Shown: in pieces, positions 10,014 to 22,169 of the stretch
Layout: each line of letters starts with the position of its first letter
How positions within the stretch are numbered: position 1 is the first letter of the stretch
Source of the DNA: Torreya grandis
Taxonomy: Eukaryota; Streptophyta; Pinopsida; Cupressales; Taxaceae
NCBI GenBank assembly: GCA_037957365.1
Contig: JARHVA010001922.1
Coordinates: 1,871,001-1,935,000, forward strand
Direction of reading: 5' to 3'
DNA: 64,000 nt
Program-made: the position numbers and the translations under genes
Notes under the pieces: model-generated
What the model saw: only the letters and a program-made list of their open reading frames with translations
What the model was told of the DNA's origin: nothing
The model's database searches: none

Positions 10014-12803
10014 CTGGGAGTTGAACAATATGCAAGAGCACTGCGAAGAGCACAGATGGTTAAAGCATATGCACGGAACTATTGCAACTTCCACACACTA
10101 GAAGATGAGATAATAAGACATGGGCGGAGACAACCAGATTGAAAATTAAAAAATTCAAAATAGATGGTGCAAGATTTTGAGTGAGGTAGGCATAATTCGA
10201 TCATGTCACAAATATGCTTGGACCCTAAATGAACATTGACAAAAGATCTGCAATGCCAACAATTCAAGGATTTGTGGTAGAACACACTATCAAGGAGATG
10301 CCCCAAGTCGTGAGGTCTACTGCTAAGCAAGTAGATTCGGCAGAACTGTATCCAAATGTGAATGATGCACGAACGACACTTAACACATGGGATAGAAGCG
10401 TGTGCTAAATGTACCATGGCATGGTTATCACGTTCAATGTCTCATTGATCTATGTAAGAATAACACGGAAGGATCATAAATCAAATGCATTGATGGATTG
10501 TAGATGGAAAACATAAACATTGAAAATAGCATTGTCAGGTGACACATGAAGGATATCAGCTGAAACTTGTAAGAATAAAGAGTACACACACCAAGTCAGT
10601 CAATTAATACAAATATTTCCAATGATGAGAGATTGAAATGGATGGAGTACGGAATCCTCAATTTAACAAAGCCCTATAAAATACTTTAACAATTTCTAAT
10701 AATTACTAAACAAACTAATTTCGCTAAACCTTTCAAATCAAAGAATCCAACTCATAACTTTGAGGTAACTATACAAGTTATGGCATTACCCCATTAGCAT
10801 TCTTATTCCATCTCAGAATTGTGTCCTGCTTTGATACCAAAGATTAGTACAGTCCAAGAATTATATAATAAAAGCTTAGTTAATATTAATCATTAAGAGA
10901 TGTTTACATATAGCCAAAAGATATCCTATAAACAAGGAGTCAAGGTTATCAACAAATCCCTATAATCTCACATAACATCTTGGGTGAGTTGTTATAACTC
11001 ACGTACAACAATAACACACTAATTACTATGCTAATGTGACATACCATCCAAATTATTCCAACACATTTAATCTACATATGGCATGACTTTTCCAGCGCTG
11101 GTTCATATGTACAACGTCCATACTATCGCTGAAGTGCCATAAGGAGGGTGTGTTGGTTATATCTTGCTCTCTACATTTTGTTTAAATTGTGAGAGTCCCA
11201 TCTATATTGCCATACAATATTAATTAGTTGTTAATCATGCAACTAATTGTGGTTATATTAAAAGTTTGTATCATAATTTTTATGAATGTTAATAGATCAA
11301 GCAACAAGTCAAATTTCGTAAGATGCTTGAAACACCAAGAAGTCTTAGGTCCTATTGTAGTTAAAATCTGCCATCCAAATTTTCACTACCCATTTGAGCA
11401 ATTTTCATTGCTCAATCCTCTGTGATGCAATATTTGACTCCACAGCGACAATGCAACACTACAAGCGAGTTCACATGGAATGGATTTTGAAGATAACATT
11501 CGTGGGCTTAAGCTAAAATTAATTGACTTAATTAAATTATTATTTATTTTTAGAATTAATTAATTTTAAATAAAGTCGTAAAAGAATATCATGGAATATA
11601 TATGTTTTGTAGTCATTGAGTAAATTAATTCTTTTTAGAATTAATTATATATTGTGAATGTGCAAGCACAAGTGCATTTAATGTTGTAAAATACCGAAAT
11701 AATAAAATAAAACATGGGCAAACACTAGTTAGCGTAAAATTATCTATAGGTTGAGTTAGTGCAAAGAATGACTTTTCGACTTCCCTTGTGGGAGAAAGGT
11801 ATTGTACAAAAGGAAAAATCTAGATCATGATAAGGAGTTCTTTATTTCAAGCTATGAGAGAAGTATTGGCTGCAACTTTGTGTGTGGGTTATGTAATTTT
11901 CCGGATTTGAGCAATGTAATGCAAGCAAAAGCGAGTGAGATCATTCTTGGGCTTTGTGGGTTTTGATGTTCTTTGTTTATGAATTATGTACTTCTATTCA
12001 CAAATAGAGAATCCATTAAAAAAATTGCACTTTTCTTGGTTCTGTGTAACTCATGGCATTTCCAGACTCTATGTTGAAAACCCCGTGTATGGGCTTTGTA
12101 CCAGGTGTACCCAATCTGAGTTTTGAGGAGACTTTGTGCTTCGAGGCAAGTCTTTTGTTCCCATTACATCTGTTGATCCTATATCCGTTTTTGTGTGAGA
12201 GGAAGAATTTACAGCCCTTCATTTAATTCCTAGTTATTCTAGCGGTTCTTTGCATTTATTCCACCCTGGGTTTCTCTCTTTCACCTCCATCCTCTCCTTT
12301 CTCTATCCATTTTCAACATCCACCATTTCCCGATTTTGTTTCTTTTTTGTGCTTTTCAGTTAAAAATACACAAAAAACCCATATCCTAGGAGGGCGCTGC
12401 CCCTCTCAAACACAGCAGAAATTCACCATCTCAACAGTGATTTCTCCAATAATTGGTAAATTTGTGTCATTTTTTATTGGCCGAGTCATAAAACCACAAA
12501 ATACAAAAATGACCTAAATTTCTACCAATAGGTTCCAAACTCTATTCTCCATTTTTGCTAAAAATTGGTTTAGGAGGAATCTTTTTGTTATATTCTTTTA
12601 AATATGTTGTATGAAAGTGGTGATATAAGGGTGTATTCTAGAGATATAAGGGTGTTATTTGTGAATTTTTTTATTGAGGTTAAGTGCCAAACACTTTCAA
12701 ACGAACTTTTATGCTCTACGTGGAGGTTCAAGTGCAAAAAACCCCATAGTAGCATTATTTTTCTATTTGTGTCAAATTTTTGTGGGCTGTGATTTTCAAA
12801 ATA
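10014..12803. other. Unassigned sequence; possible minus-strand PBS near 10830
   Basis: No convincing coding domain is visible. At 10823-10839 the minus strand reads TGGTATCAAAGCAGGAC, close to a tRNA-Met primer site and adjacent to AT-rich sequence that could be an old LTR to its right, but I cannot define its ends. Bases 11500-11600 are very AT-rich. Bases 12240-12803 are pyrimidine-rich and lead into the copia gag relic, so they may be its 5' untranslated leader. Confidence 0.3.
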
Positions 12804-14780
12804 TGCAGAAAATTCAAAACCTTTTCTTTGATAATGATCGCCTTACCATTTCCAATTACACTAATTGGAGAACAACTGATGGAGGCATCCCTCGTCTTAA
12901 ACGAGTTATGTGATGTTGTGAAGAATGAAAATTCCAAATTTCCGACTACCCAAGACAATTTGGATGGTTTTCAACTTGAAAGACACAAAATCCTTAGCCC
13001 TGATTAAAAGCTCTTGCACTATGGACACAATACTCTCCTCGTAGCTATACAACATGGAAGATTGTCGGATTTGTATGAAAAAAATCCTACGCATAAGAAA
13101 ATTGACATACATATGCAACTGTTTACCCCTTCTTTAGCTGATGATGGGGACATGGGGGAATATATTTCTAATCTTAGAAATATTACAGTAGAATACACTA
13201 AAGCAAACTTTGGGAAATGAAAGGATGATTTGATAGTTATTGTTGCATTGAAGGGATTACCTACCTCTTACATGAACTTTGTAGAAATGTTTCACATTTC
13301 TTATAAGATCATAGGTACAACATTTGATAAATTTGTTGAATTGCTACTTCAACATGATATGTCTCTACCCCAAAAGAAAAATAACATAAAAAGCCCACGT
13401 GATAGAGATTAAACTAGGGGCTAGTAGCTCAAATGCAGAGTCATTAAAACTTAAGAGAGAGTTGTTTGTTTAGAGGAGGAAGGTTTTAGGGTAGAGGCAG
13501 AAGACACTTTAATAATAATAATAATAGTTATACCCATCAATATAACAATAGTCATCCTCATCATCCTCATAATCATTAACATTATCGGGGAAGAGGCCAA
13601 GTTAGAGGTAGAGGTAGAGGTAGATTAGACATCAGGTGCCACAAATGTGGCAAGCTTAGTCATATTGCAGCCCATTGTAGAATTTTGTATGAGAAACTTC
13701 AAAAAACCAGATGAGTCAGAATTTTGCTCAATATGTAGAGCATGAACATGGTGTGTCAGGGAACATAGCAAAAGAATCAGTTTTCACAATGTCAAAGGAG
13801 TGTGCTCATATTAGCCTATATGGAGTCTGAAATTAGGGATGACTTAACAGATGTTTGTCTCTAAGATATAGGTGCCACAAAGCATATGACTTAGAGAAAA
13901 ATGTCTTTTGGCATTACAAAGTAGCATCTTTAGCACCTATTACATTCGCAGATAAGTCTATGCATATTCCTCAAGGTATTGGATCTATCAGAATCTTTCT
14001 ACCTAATGATTATATCAAGCTTTTATGGACGTCTGATATGTACCTACAGTGAAGAAGCATCTCCTTTCTTTATCCACCAATCAAAGAAACATTATACAAT
14101 TGTTTCAGAGAATGGGCTTATCTACATCAATTTATTGAAGGGTGCATATAAAACTATCTACACAGGGTATGAGGATGGAAATTTGGTAAGAATGCATTGT
14201 AGTGCTTCAAACCTAACAGGCATTGGCAGCAATTAATGTTACAGGTACAATGTCCCCGTAGTGATGGGAGCATCTACGGTATGGACATATCAAAGTTCAT
14301 TCTTTAGTAGACTTGCATTGACATGATATGGTTTATGGTTTACCCACTTTTGCAAGAGACATTGTTATGTGTGAGTCATGTTTTGGGCAAACAAAATAGG
14401 GAAAAGTTTCCCAAGGAGTCTACTTGGAAATGATTGCAGTTAGTTCATAGTGATGTTTGTGATATGAAAAGGCTATCAACTGGATGGTGTTGATACTTTG
14501 TATTATTCATTAATGATTTCTCGAGGATGACATGGGTATATTTCCTCAATAACAAATCATAAGTTTTCACTAAGTTTGTTGACTTCTAACACAGTTGAAA
14601 AACAAACATGGTTGATACTAGCCTCAATTAGTTTAGATTTTGGTGGTGACTACATCTTAAATGAGTTTCAAGACTATTGTTAGGAATGTGGAATCAAACA
14701 ATAATACACTACTTCCTATACACCACAGCAAAATGGAGTTTCCAAGAGGATGAACAGAACTTCGGAAGGTACACCACAGT
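12804..14780 (+). pseudogene. Ty1/copia relic: gag, zinc knuckle, PR-INT fragments
   Basis: Gag fragments run from about 12804 to 13412 (RLTISNYTNWR, LEDVVKNEN-like, LFTPSLADDGDMGEYISNLR, VALKGLPTSYMNFVEMF), the layout of a copia gag. A CCHC knuckle, CHKCGKLSHIAAHC, lies at 13637-13678 after an Arg-Gly-rich run. Protease-integrase remnants follow (LIYINLLKGAYKT near 14120; CESCFGQTK near 14370; VHSDVCDMKRLSTGW near 14445; INDFSRMTWVYFL near 14510). The integrase motif TPQQNGVSKRMNRT lies near 14720. Many stops and frame changes break it. No RT or RNase H was found downstream and no LTR pair was recognised, so this is an old fragment. Confidence 0.85.
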
Positions 14781-15177
14781 CTGAGATTATCCAGATTTCC
14801 ATGATGTGTATTAGAAAAAGAGATTTCTAGATCCGTTATGTTGAATAAAATTAAATTTGACATTTCCAGTATAATATGTGTATCTATACTCATAAAGGAA
14901 GAAAAAGATTATTGCTCTGATGAATTACATCATTAGTGTCTTCCCTGAATAATAAAAAGTTGATCAAAGGGGAAAAAAGGAGTCAGCTTACCTCAAACAA
15001 AATAGTTAATTAATCACCTTTAACTACCCGTAAGTTAATAAACAAATCATTAACGACTAGTCATCTTAAATTGTATGTATATTGTCTCGCCTCCTTAAAC
15101 GATTCATAATTGGTTGCCAAGAACTACCAATACCAAGCCCATTGTCCCTATTTAGATTTTCCAATCGCGTTTCAATT
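14781..15177. other. Unassigned sequence
   Basis: No domain or repeat is recognised. It lies between the end of the copia integrase relic and the 3' side of the minus-strand GIY-YIG fragment, so part may be the 3' untranslated region of that element. Confidence 0.3.
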
Positions 15178-15545
15178 TCAATAGTTTCCTTTACCTTTCT
15201 TTTCCACTAATCCTCCTTTTACAATTAGTTTTGCCTCATCAATAAAAATTTGATGTTTGGTGACATGGGAGTGTTCTGCTAGTGCGAAACTTTCACGCTG
15301 AGAGTTATGAATGTCTCTAGTGCTCTTTGAACCTTGTTTGGAGAGACCTACCTGTTTCAGCCAGATAGGGTGTGCCATAGGAACAAGGAATTATGTAAAC
15401 ACCTTTTTGTACATTAGGATCTAAAGCATCTTTTATGGAACCCAAAGAACTGTGATGGGTATTATGAGGTTTGAAAGCAATTTGCATAAGAACCTTCCTC
15501 ATAATTCTTGCTAAATTCTTTGAGATTCCCTAAAACATCTCTTGC
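15178..15545 (-). pseudogene. GIY-YIG endonuclease fragment of a Penelope-like retroelement
   Basis: On the minus strand the sequence reads HNTHHSSLGSIKDALDP, then KGVYIIPCSYGTPYLAETGRS, LQTRFKEH, a frameshift near 15320-15360, RDIHNSQRESFALAEHSHVT and KHQIFIDEAKLI. GVY...YLAETGRS with the downstream Arg and AEHS/H block is the GIY-YIG nuclease as found at the C-terminus of Penelope-like reverse transcriptases, where it cuts target DNA. Plant Penelope-like elements with this domain (the Dryad group) have been reported from conifers. Only the nuclease end survives here; no RT motifs were seen upstream (15546-16000 on the minus strand). A bacterial-type GIY-YIG origin is less likely given the IPCSYG and AEHS context. 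Confidence 0.75.
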
Positions 15546-16271
15546 AGATCCAGAGGCACAACCCATAAGACAGACCCAAGAAAATAGGGTCACAAACTAA
15601 GTGGGACTGATTGTGGGATAAACTCCATGATTAAGCAACACTTGAGCTAAAGTAGTATTGGGACAAGTGACCTCTCGGAAAGTCTTGGTACTTCACCTCT
15701 ATGAGGATCACCTAGATGCAATGAGTGTTGAGTGGACCATTCATACTCATGAGACATGGATTCTTGTGAACCACTACTCGTGAAATTTGAGTCAACATAG
15801 GTTGACTCAAAACTACGCAACGAAATCCCAAAATCATATCACATAATATTTCACAAACTTCGACATGGGTGAAGTAAAAATGAACAACCCCCTGCAAGCT
15901 TCATTTCGACAAAGGAGAGGGTATATTGTTCCTTAGATGGTGGAGATGAACCTTGAGATGGAATGGGCACCGCAAGTAGTCCATCTAAGAGATGATTGGG
16001 ACCCAATGTTGAGAGAATGTTGCTTTCCAAATTTGCATAACTACAAATATGTGATCACATGGACATATTAAGACTTGAGAGGTATTTTGTGGAGCTATGT
16101 GAACGAAAGATGTCCCTAATTCCAAAATCACAACCCATAAGACAAAGGAGTTACTGGGTATAACCCATAGTCATTAGTCTAACGACACAAATGGGGCAGA
16201 GCCTAATCTACGGACTTTCAAATTCTAAATGATGTAACACTGAAATACACCTTCCCAATTCCATTTACCAA
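15546..16271. other. Unassigned sequence
   Basis: No recognisable domain, tandem repeat or LTR end is seen. A short inverted repeat around a GTTGACTCAA core lies at about 15790-15812 (GAGTCAAC...GTTGACTC). The upstream part of the Penelope-like RT would be expected here but could not be recognised. Confidence 0.3.
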
Positions 16272-16284
16272 CTATGTGTTGAAC

Positions 16285-16677
16285 CATAGTTCGCATAACC
16301 ATAACCGGTGAGCACTCGCCAAGGGGCAATTTTGGGTGACCAGCGGTTATTCGACAGAGCTGGTAGAATAACCGGGAATAACCGACAAAGGCAAAAAATA
16401 ATTAAATTTATCAAAAAAGCATTAACTGCCAATAACCAAGAATAACCGCCAATAACCAGGAATAACTACCAAAAATAGGGAATAATCACCAACAATAGGG
16501 AATAACTGCCAACAACAGGGAATAACCACCAACAACGAGGAATAACTGCCAATAACTGACAAGGGTATTAAAAATCCAGCGATTTTTTTTTGCAGCGAGT
16601 TTGACTGGTGCTTAACTCCCTGGGCTTTTTCCTAGCAAGTAACCAAGTAACCAGCAGTTACTCACCGGTTATGCAAT
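16285..16677. mobile_element. Small TIR element (393 bp) carrying a 20-bp tandem array
   Basis: The element is bounded by a 13-bp perfect direct repeat, CTATGTGTTGAAC (16272-16284 and 16678-16690). Its ends share GCATAACC...GGTGAG in inverted orientation: left GCATAACCATAACCGGTGAG, right (complement) GCATAACCGGTGAG. It encodes no protein. TIR-like ends plus a flanking duplication suggest a MITE-like non-autonomous DNA transposon, but 13 bp is longer than usual for hAT (8) or Mutator (9-11). Precise family is unknown. Confidence 0.6.
16421..16560. repeat. Seven tandem 20-bp units
   Basis: Exactly seven units of 20 bp, consensus AATAACYGCCAAYAACMGGG, in register without indels. Individual units differ at two to five positions. 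The array lies inside the 393-bp TIR element. Confidence 0.93.
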
Positions 16678-16690
16678 CTATGTGTTGAAC

Positions 16691-17066
16691 AACATCATAA
16701 ACACCATTCAAAACAATAACACATACTTATATCTGGAACAAAATATTTGGTAATGGCATTATCTTCATTAGATAAATGTAATTGGAATGATTTTTCTCAT
16801 TTTGATAGACACGGGAATATTGTTTGACTAAGATATCATGTTAAATGGTATTACACTTGCTAATTTGTAATAGAAGTAAAAATTTTGGAGTGTGTTTCTT
16901 TCCAACAAGTATTTGCCATTCAATACAGATATGTAGAAACAATAGAGTTGAATTTTATGTGTACTCAGTTTGACTTCTATTTGTGACTGCCCACTCCAAC
17001 CCGTATATGTGATTGATAGTTGTTAATTTGACTCGATCGCACCATCATTTTTGGATTTAAAACATT
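16691..17066. other. Unassigned AT-rich sequence
   Basis: No domain is seen. It precedes the Tat-like gag relic and may contain its untranslated leader. Confidence 0.3.
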
Positions 17067-18051
17067 TTGTGGAATATATCAGACGTCCAACTATATATTG
17101 CTTCTCAAATTCCACAAAATGTTGTTAATCCTTATTTAATCTCTTCTATTCCAATTTCATCTACTACTTCAATTCCATCACAAAATTCTGAAATAATGAC
17201 TATGATGCAAGCTTTGCAGGATGTACAAGAAGTTAAATTGCTTTCTCAAAGGTCTCATAAGCTAGGTGATATCATCTATTCTCATGACATAATTTTAAAC
17301 CCTTTAGCTCACGATCTACTTGCTTACCCATTTCCAATTCGTTTTATTCCACCTAATTTTGCATCATTTAATGGAAAATGAGACCCTTCTCACCATATTA
17401 GATCATTTTATGTCTTTTGTTTTGAATTTGCTCACAATGATAAATTATTACATAAGCTATTTCTAAGAAGTTTGAAGGATTGTGCTCTTGATTGGTTTTA
17501 CGCCTTGCCATGTGGATTTGTGTGTTCTTTTACAAAATTAGTAGATGATGTCTTAGCACATTTTTGGTACAAATGTCACATTCATAGAATTAGCTCAAGT
17601 TGGACAAGAATCAAATGAAAATATTAGTATGTGCTTACATTCCAGACATTGATCACTAGGATGACTTAACAACCACCTGATAGTGAGATTTAAAGCATTT
17701 TTATCAACAGTCTACCATCAATTACAATTAAAAAAAGTATATTGCAACACTTATCAATCTTTCAAGGAACTTTGTCATGTAGTTAAGGCCTTTCAAGTCA
17801 AGATTTTAGAGGCTAATATGCTTAAGCATGAGACCAATGCTCTAGCTACTACAAAATTTCAAAATAAACCAAATTTCAAGGCTAAAAGCAATGACCCCGA
17901 GTTTTAACCCAAGCATGATGTCAAGAAAATAATCAATGCTATAGCGAAACCATCTCATAAGCTTGTGTTACCTCAACAAAAGAATCATAGGCAATTTACA
18001 AGATTGAATGAAAGTCCTCAAAATATCTTGAAGAAGTTACTTCAATGCAAC
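17067..18051 (+). pseudogene. Tat-like gag relic R1, part 1
   Basis: The plus-strand frame reads IMTMMQALQDVQEVKLLSQ, HDLLAYPFPIRFIPPNFASF and then, after a stop near 17379, DPSHHIRSFYVFCFEFAHND and LKDCALDWFYALPCGFV. Further on (17683-17907) are FKAFLSTVYHQLQL, FKELCHVVKAFQVKILE and FQNKPNFKAKSND. This matches the gag relic R2 at 36668-37631 block by block (for example FQFFDDLCHTFKGHEVKLLAMNKL), so both derive from one family. The relic stops at 18051, where the minus-strand Tat-like element inserts, and resumes at 29375. Confidence 0.8.
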
Positions 18052-20518
18052 TGTTGTAGCATCAATTTGCACCCTTGGAGAGGGGTCTTCAGGTTCTCTC
18101 CAATTGAGCTACACTATGGGAACAACCCCAGGCTATGGGTATTCTATGGTGGGGTTGAACCTCCGGAGAAGGCCGGCTTCATTTTGATAGATCACCTATA
18201 CTAATGTTTACACCAAGAAAAGACTTAGAAAGGGGGAAAGGGCTCCTAAGAAAGTTAACTAGGTGATACACCAAATTTAAATGAGAACTCACATAAGCAT
18301 GAAGTAAACACTGAGAAAGCATAAGACAATGCTAGTTCACACAATCTCACAAAACTAGCTAGTTGCATAAGTGTTTCATAAACTAGGTTCAGGGAGCAAT
18401 GAATGAAGGCAAAGAGAAGTTATAAGACTCACTGAGAGCTTGCATCAATGACAGAAAGAACACTAACTTAGACCTGCAACTAACTCGAAGACATCTAGAA
18501 ATGAGCAAGGAAGAAGGACAATGGGCATGGAAGATTCTCCTTCACAATGCCATCATACACAAGCTTTGCTACACACAATTCAGAGGGGAGAGATAGGTAA
18601 AGAAACTCTTTATTGCTTCAAGAGGTCTTTCATACAAATTTTGACAGGGTCTAGCCTTATCAAATGAGAGTCTCTGCTCTTCTAGAATTAAGAGATAATT
18701 TCTTATCAAAAATGAGAGAGCCCCGTTACAAATGGAAAAGAATAAGATATATAGGAGAAAAGGGAGAGGGGGGGAGCACGCCATTCGAAATCATTAATTG
18801 AATTGCCATCCTTCTTGATCTCTGAACCATCTTTGATCCAATTAGGACTAAAATGCTTTAAGAAGAAATAAATGCTCCACTGTACTCTCCAATCCCCAAA
18901 TCCCCTTGCTTTGATCTTCTACGCCACCTCCACTTGCTTTCATTATGAGGACAAAGTCCTCATATTCATAGACTTGACAGAGCCATGCCTAAGTTTGCTT
19001 TGAGTGGCAACAAGTCCCTGTTTGTCGAAGATATGACCATGTAGAAGGATGAGACACTTCTCCATAATTACATATCTATCCCCCTATTGCAATATTCGAA
19101 CACAGGTCTTTACTATAGATTGAAAACCAATCCAATTTATTAGTTTTTATATAGTCACAATATTCATGAAAATCCGTCAGATGTTTAGTCTTGCTTCAAC
19201 AACTGCTAGTCCATATTTGATCTCTGTATTAGGCCCTAAAAGACCTATTTTGCCTCTACTGAGCTTTAATGACGGCGTTTGATCCTAAAATATCCGCTCT
19301 GATTCAACTTGGATCGTGTTCAACCTCCAGTCGAAGTCTCATAACTTCGACCTTTAATTTTGACCACCGATCTTGATCTGGGTCTTCGAGATTATGACAT
19401 TGTCAACCTTCATCATTGGTTGTCAATCTGTGATCCGCAATTGGACGAGCACCATTGGATTCGCTTTGTCACGCACCATCGATCTTCCTTTGCACAGCTC
19501 AAACGCATACTGTTGATTTACCTGGCCGCAATCACGGTCGTGACACTTGGCACATGCGCATTTGTTCCCAAGATCCACTGACTAGTTGACCTTTCACTCA
19601 TCGTCGATTAGCTTCCTCATGATTGAACGCACATCATTGGATCTGCGTTCTCGCGATTAAACATGCACCATTGGATCCTTGGTCTGCCAAATCGAACATG
19701 AACCATTGATCTGATTCTGCATGATCTAACGCACTCCGTTGGATCTTCGAGACCCATTGACGTCGTTAGATTGCCGATGGCCGTTGGATCTTTGATCTCA
19801 TCAAACCCTGACCGTTGGATCTTGTTCTAGGCACTTTTTGACTTATTGACTGCCCGCGTGCCGTTGATCTATGATCTGAACACCCGAGATCTAGACACTT
19901 GTCAACTGCGCATTCACTCTTTTGAATCGAAACGGCTATTTCCCAAGTCCTGAACTTGACGTTCCCACGCACGTTTTACTTGTTAAGGATTTTTTAAATC
20001 CAAACGGTTAATTGTTGCATCTTTAACTTGATGTCCCTGTGCACGTTTTATTCTACTTATTCAACTTTGAGGACTTATATTTTGAGATAGACAACTCATC
20101 AAGACATGAAATTTGCAGAGATTGTTCAAGGCATGAAAAACACCATGTCCATGCAACTCTTTGACTCCGATTGACTTTTCAAGTGCATCTATCAAATGTG
20201 TACCTAGACTGATTTCTTTGTCTCTGCATGGCGTGCTTGTGATGGTCTGGTTCTTCTAGACTTGTGCAAGAAACCATTGTCTCTTTAGAAGGCTCCAATG
20301 AACTTCTAAAACTTTGTGCACCCCGGTTCACACCCTTGAATGCTTGAAACACCATGAGACCCTGTTGGTCTTTTCACTTTGCAATCCTAAACCTGTTTCC
20401 AAGCCATTTGATCAATTACTCAATCAGGAACTTTGCTTAGCTGATTACTCTATACCAAGACCTCTAGGAACTAATCCATCTAGACAAATTTCCATATGTA
20501 AGCCAAAATTCGCCAACA
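18052..20518 (-). repeat. LTR of element T (3' LTR in element sense), 2467 bp
   Basis: It runs from TGTTGTAGCATCAATTTG to GCCAACA and aligns along its full length with 26990-29374. A minus-strand TATATA lies at 18748-18753. Bases about 19440-19870 contain at least eight copies of a short motif, core CCRTTGGATC, spaced roughly 30-60 bp. Confidence 0.92.
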
Positions 20519-20839
20519 TTTATTGCGACACCCTGACGTTGCATGCCTGTTATGCAAAGATTAGTGGCCTTAAACTGATCCATTGGGCATCTGGAGTCAG
20601 AGTCTTTTCTCTCAACTGTCATGAAATTGACTCAAGGCGGACCCCTTTCTAGAAAACCTCTTCTTGAACCAACAAGGATCAAAAGGAAACAAAAACAAAA
20701 CAAATGTGCCCAAGGTACTTATTAAAAGGGAAACACACAACTGAAAGAAATGTGCTCAAAGCATTTGGAGGAAAGCATAGAAAACTACTCTAATATGTTA
20801 CAATATCATACAATAGCTGCAAACTCTTCTAATAACAAG

Positions 20840-22120
20840 ATTTTAAATGAATGTCATTGACTGGGATGGGTAATACCTCTCCATCCAGTTGGGAAAGCTG
20901 AAAAGCATTATGTTGTTTGCGTCCATGGATCAAATAAGGACCACTCCACAAGTTGTCAAACTTGGTATGGTTGCCTAGCTTGGCCTTATTTGAGTCTCAT
21001 TTGAGGACTAGGCCCCTTCCTTGAAGTCCCTTGTTGTAGCTCTCTTGTCAAAGGCTTTCTTGACTTGAACTTGATGTGACTCTAATGTCTTCATTGCAAG
21101 GTCCCTGATTTCTACAAGCTCCATGAGCTTTGTCATCCTCACGTTCATAGGCTTACTCTCTATCAACTCAAGCAGATGGGCTAACTCCAAAGCAGGCAAT
21201 TCAAGAGAAATGGGCAATTTGGCTTCCCTTCCATATACAAGGACATATGGAGAATTGTCAATGGCGGCTTTGGGAGTCACTCCGTCAGCCCATAGGGCTG
21301 TCCTTAGTTTTGTATATCATGTTCTCTGAGTTTCCTCCATAGTTCTCTTGATAATCCTTATCAAGTTCTTGTTTGACTCTGTCAGTCCATTGCCTTCGGA
21401 GTAGTAATTGGATAATGTGCTAAGGTAGATGCCCAGCTTAAATGCTCATTCACTTGTCTTCATACCAACAAATGTTAAGGCATTATCTAAAATTATAGTA
21501 GCTGAGACACCAAACCTGGTTACTATATTGTCATAGAAGGCCAATACTGTTGTTTCATTGGCTTCATTCAAGGCAATTGCTTCCACCCACCTGGTGAAGT
21601 AGTCAGTTGCAGTGAGCACCCATTTATGACCTGCACTTGAAGGTGGATTTATCATTCCTATGAAGTCCAACCCCCATTGCATGAATGGTTGCTCTACCTG
21701 GATTTGGTTGAGTGGAAGAGTTGTTAATCTTTGTTTGCTTGCAAATAGAGCACACTTCTAACCTTTTCTGACCCATGCATAGGCATCCTTGAAGAGGTTG
21801 GGCCAGTAATAACCAACTCTCATTACCTTTGTTGTTGTTGTTCTTGGAGCAAAATGGTCTTCTACAGGCCCATCATGGAACTGCTCCAAAAGCTGTCACT
21901 TGATCATCATCTATGCACCTAAGAAGTACTCCATTGAGGTCTTTTCTAAAAAGAACTCCATTGACTAATGCATAAGGTATGGACTGAAGTCTGAAATACC
22001 TTCTTTTTGCTTTGTCCAAACCTTGGGGACATTCACCAGTTACCAAGAAATGTGTCATATCTTGAAGCCAACTGTTGTGAAGTGGAGGTGCATCTATCTA
22101 TGAGTTGTCTTGTGTCACCA
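20840..22120 (-). pseudogene. Integrase of element T
   Basis: On the minus strand the N-terminal part shows SIPYALVNGVLFRKDLNGVL and LLRCIDDDQV, where the His/Cys zinc site is damaged, and then a frame-broken HDGPVEDHFAPRTT-like segment. The core lies at 21682-21446 with MQWGLDFIGMINPPSSAGHK (first Asp), DYFTRWVEAIAL and IVTRFGVSATIILDNALTFV (second Asp). The Glu region is lost near a stop around 21440. The C-terminal part at 21280-21008 reads KAAIDNSPYVLVYGREAKLP and VKKAFDKRATTRDFKEGA; after a stop, LWSGPYL, NAFQLSQLDGE and LPIPVND follow to about 20840. Nothing recognisable separates it from the LTR at 20518. Confidence 0.88.
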
Positions 22121-22169
22121 AAACAACTTCTTTGTTTTTTTGAAGATCATCTACCATATGTTCACACAA

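Noticed and set aside
10823..10839. A minus-strand LTR retrotransposon starting at the tRNA-Met-like site
   Set aside because: Only the PBS-like string is visible. No LTR ends, gag or second LTR could be found, so it is mentioned only within the unassigned region.
16421..16560. Seven 20-bp units considered as a CRISPR array
   Set aside because: The units are contiguous with no spacers and lie in a plant transposon region. It is a simple tandem repeat.
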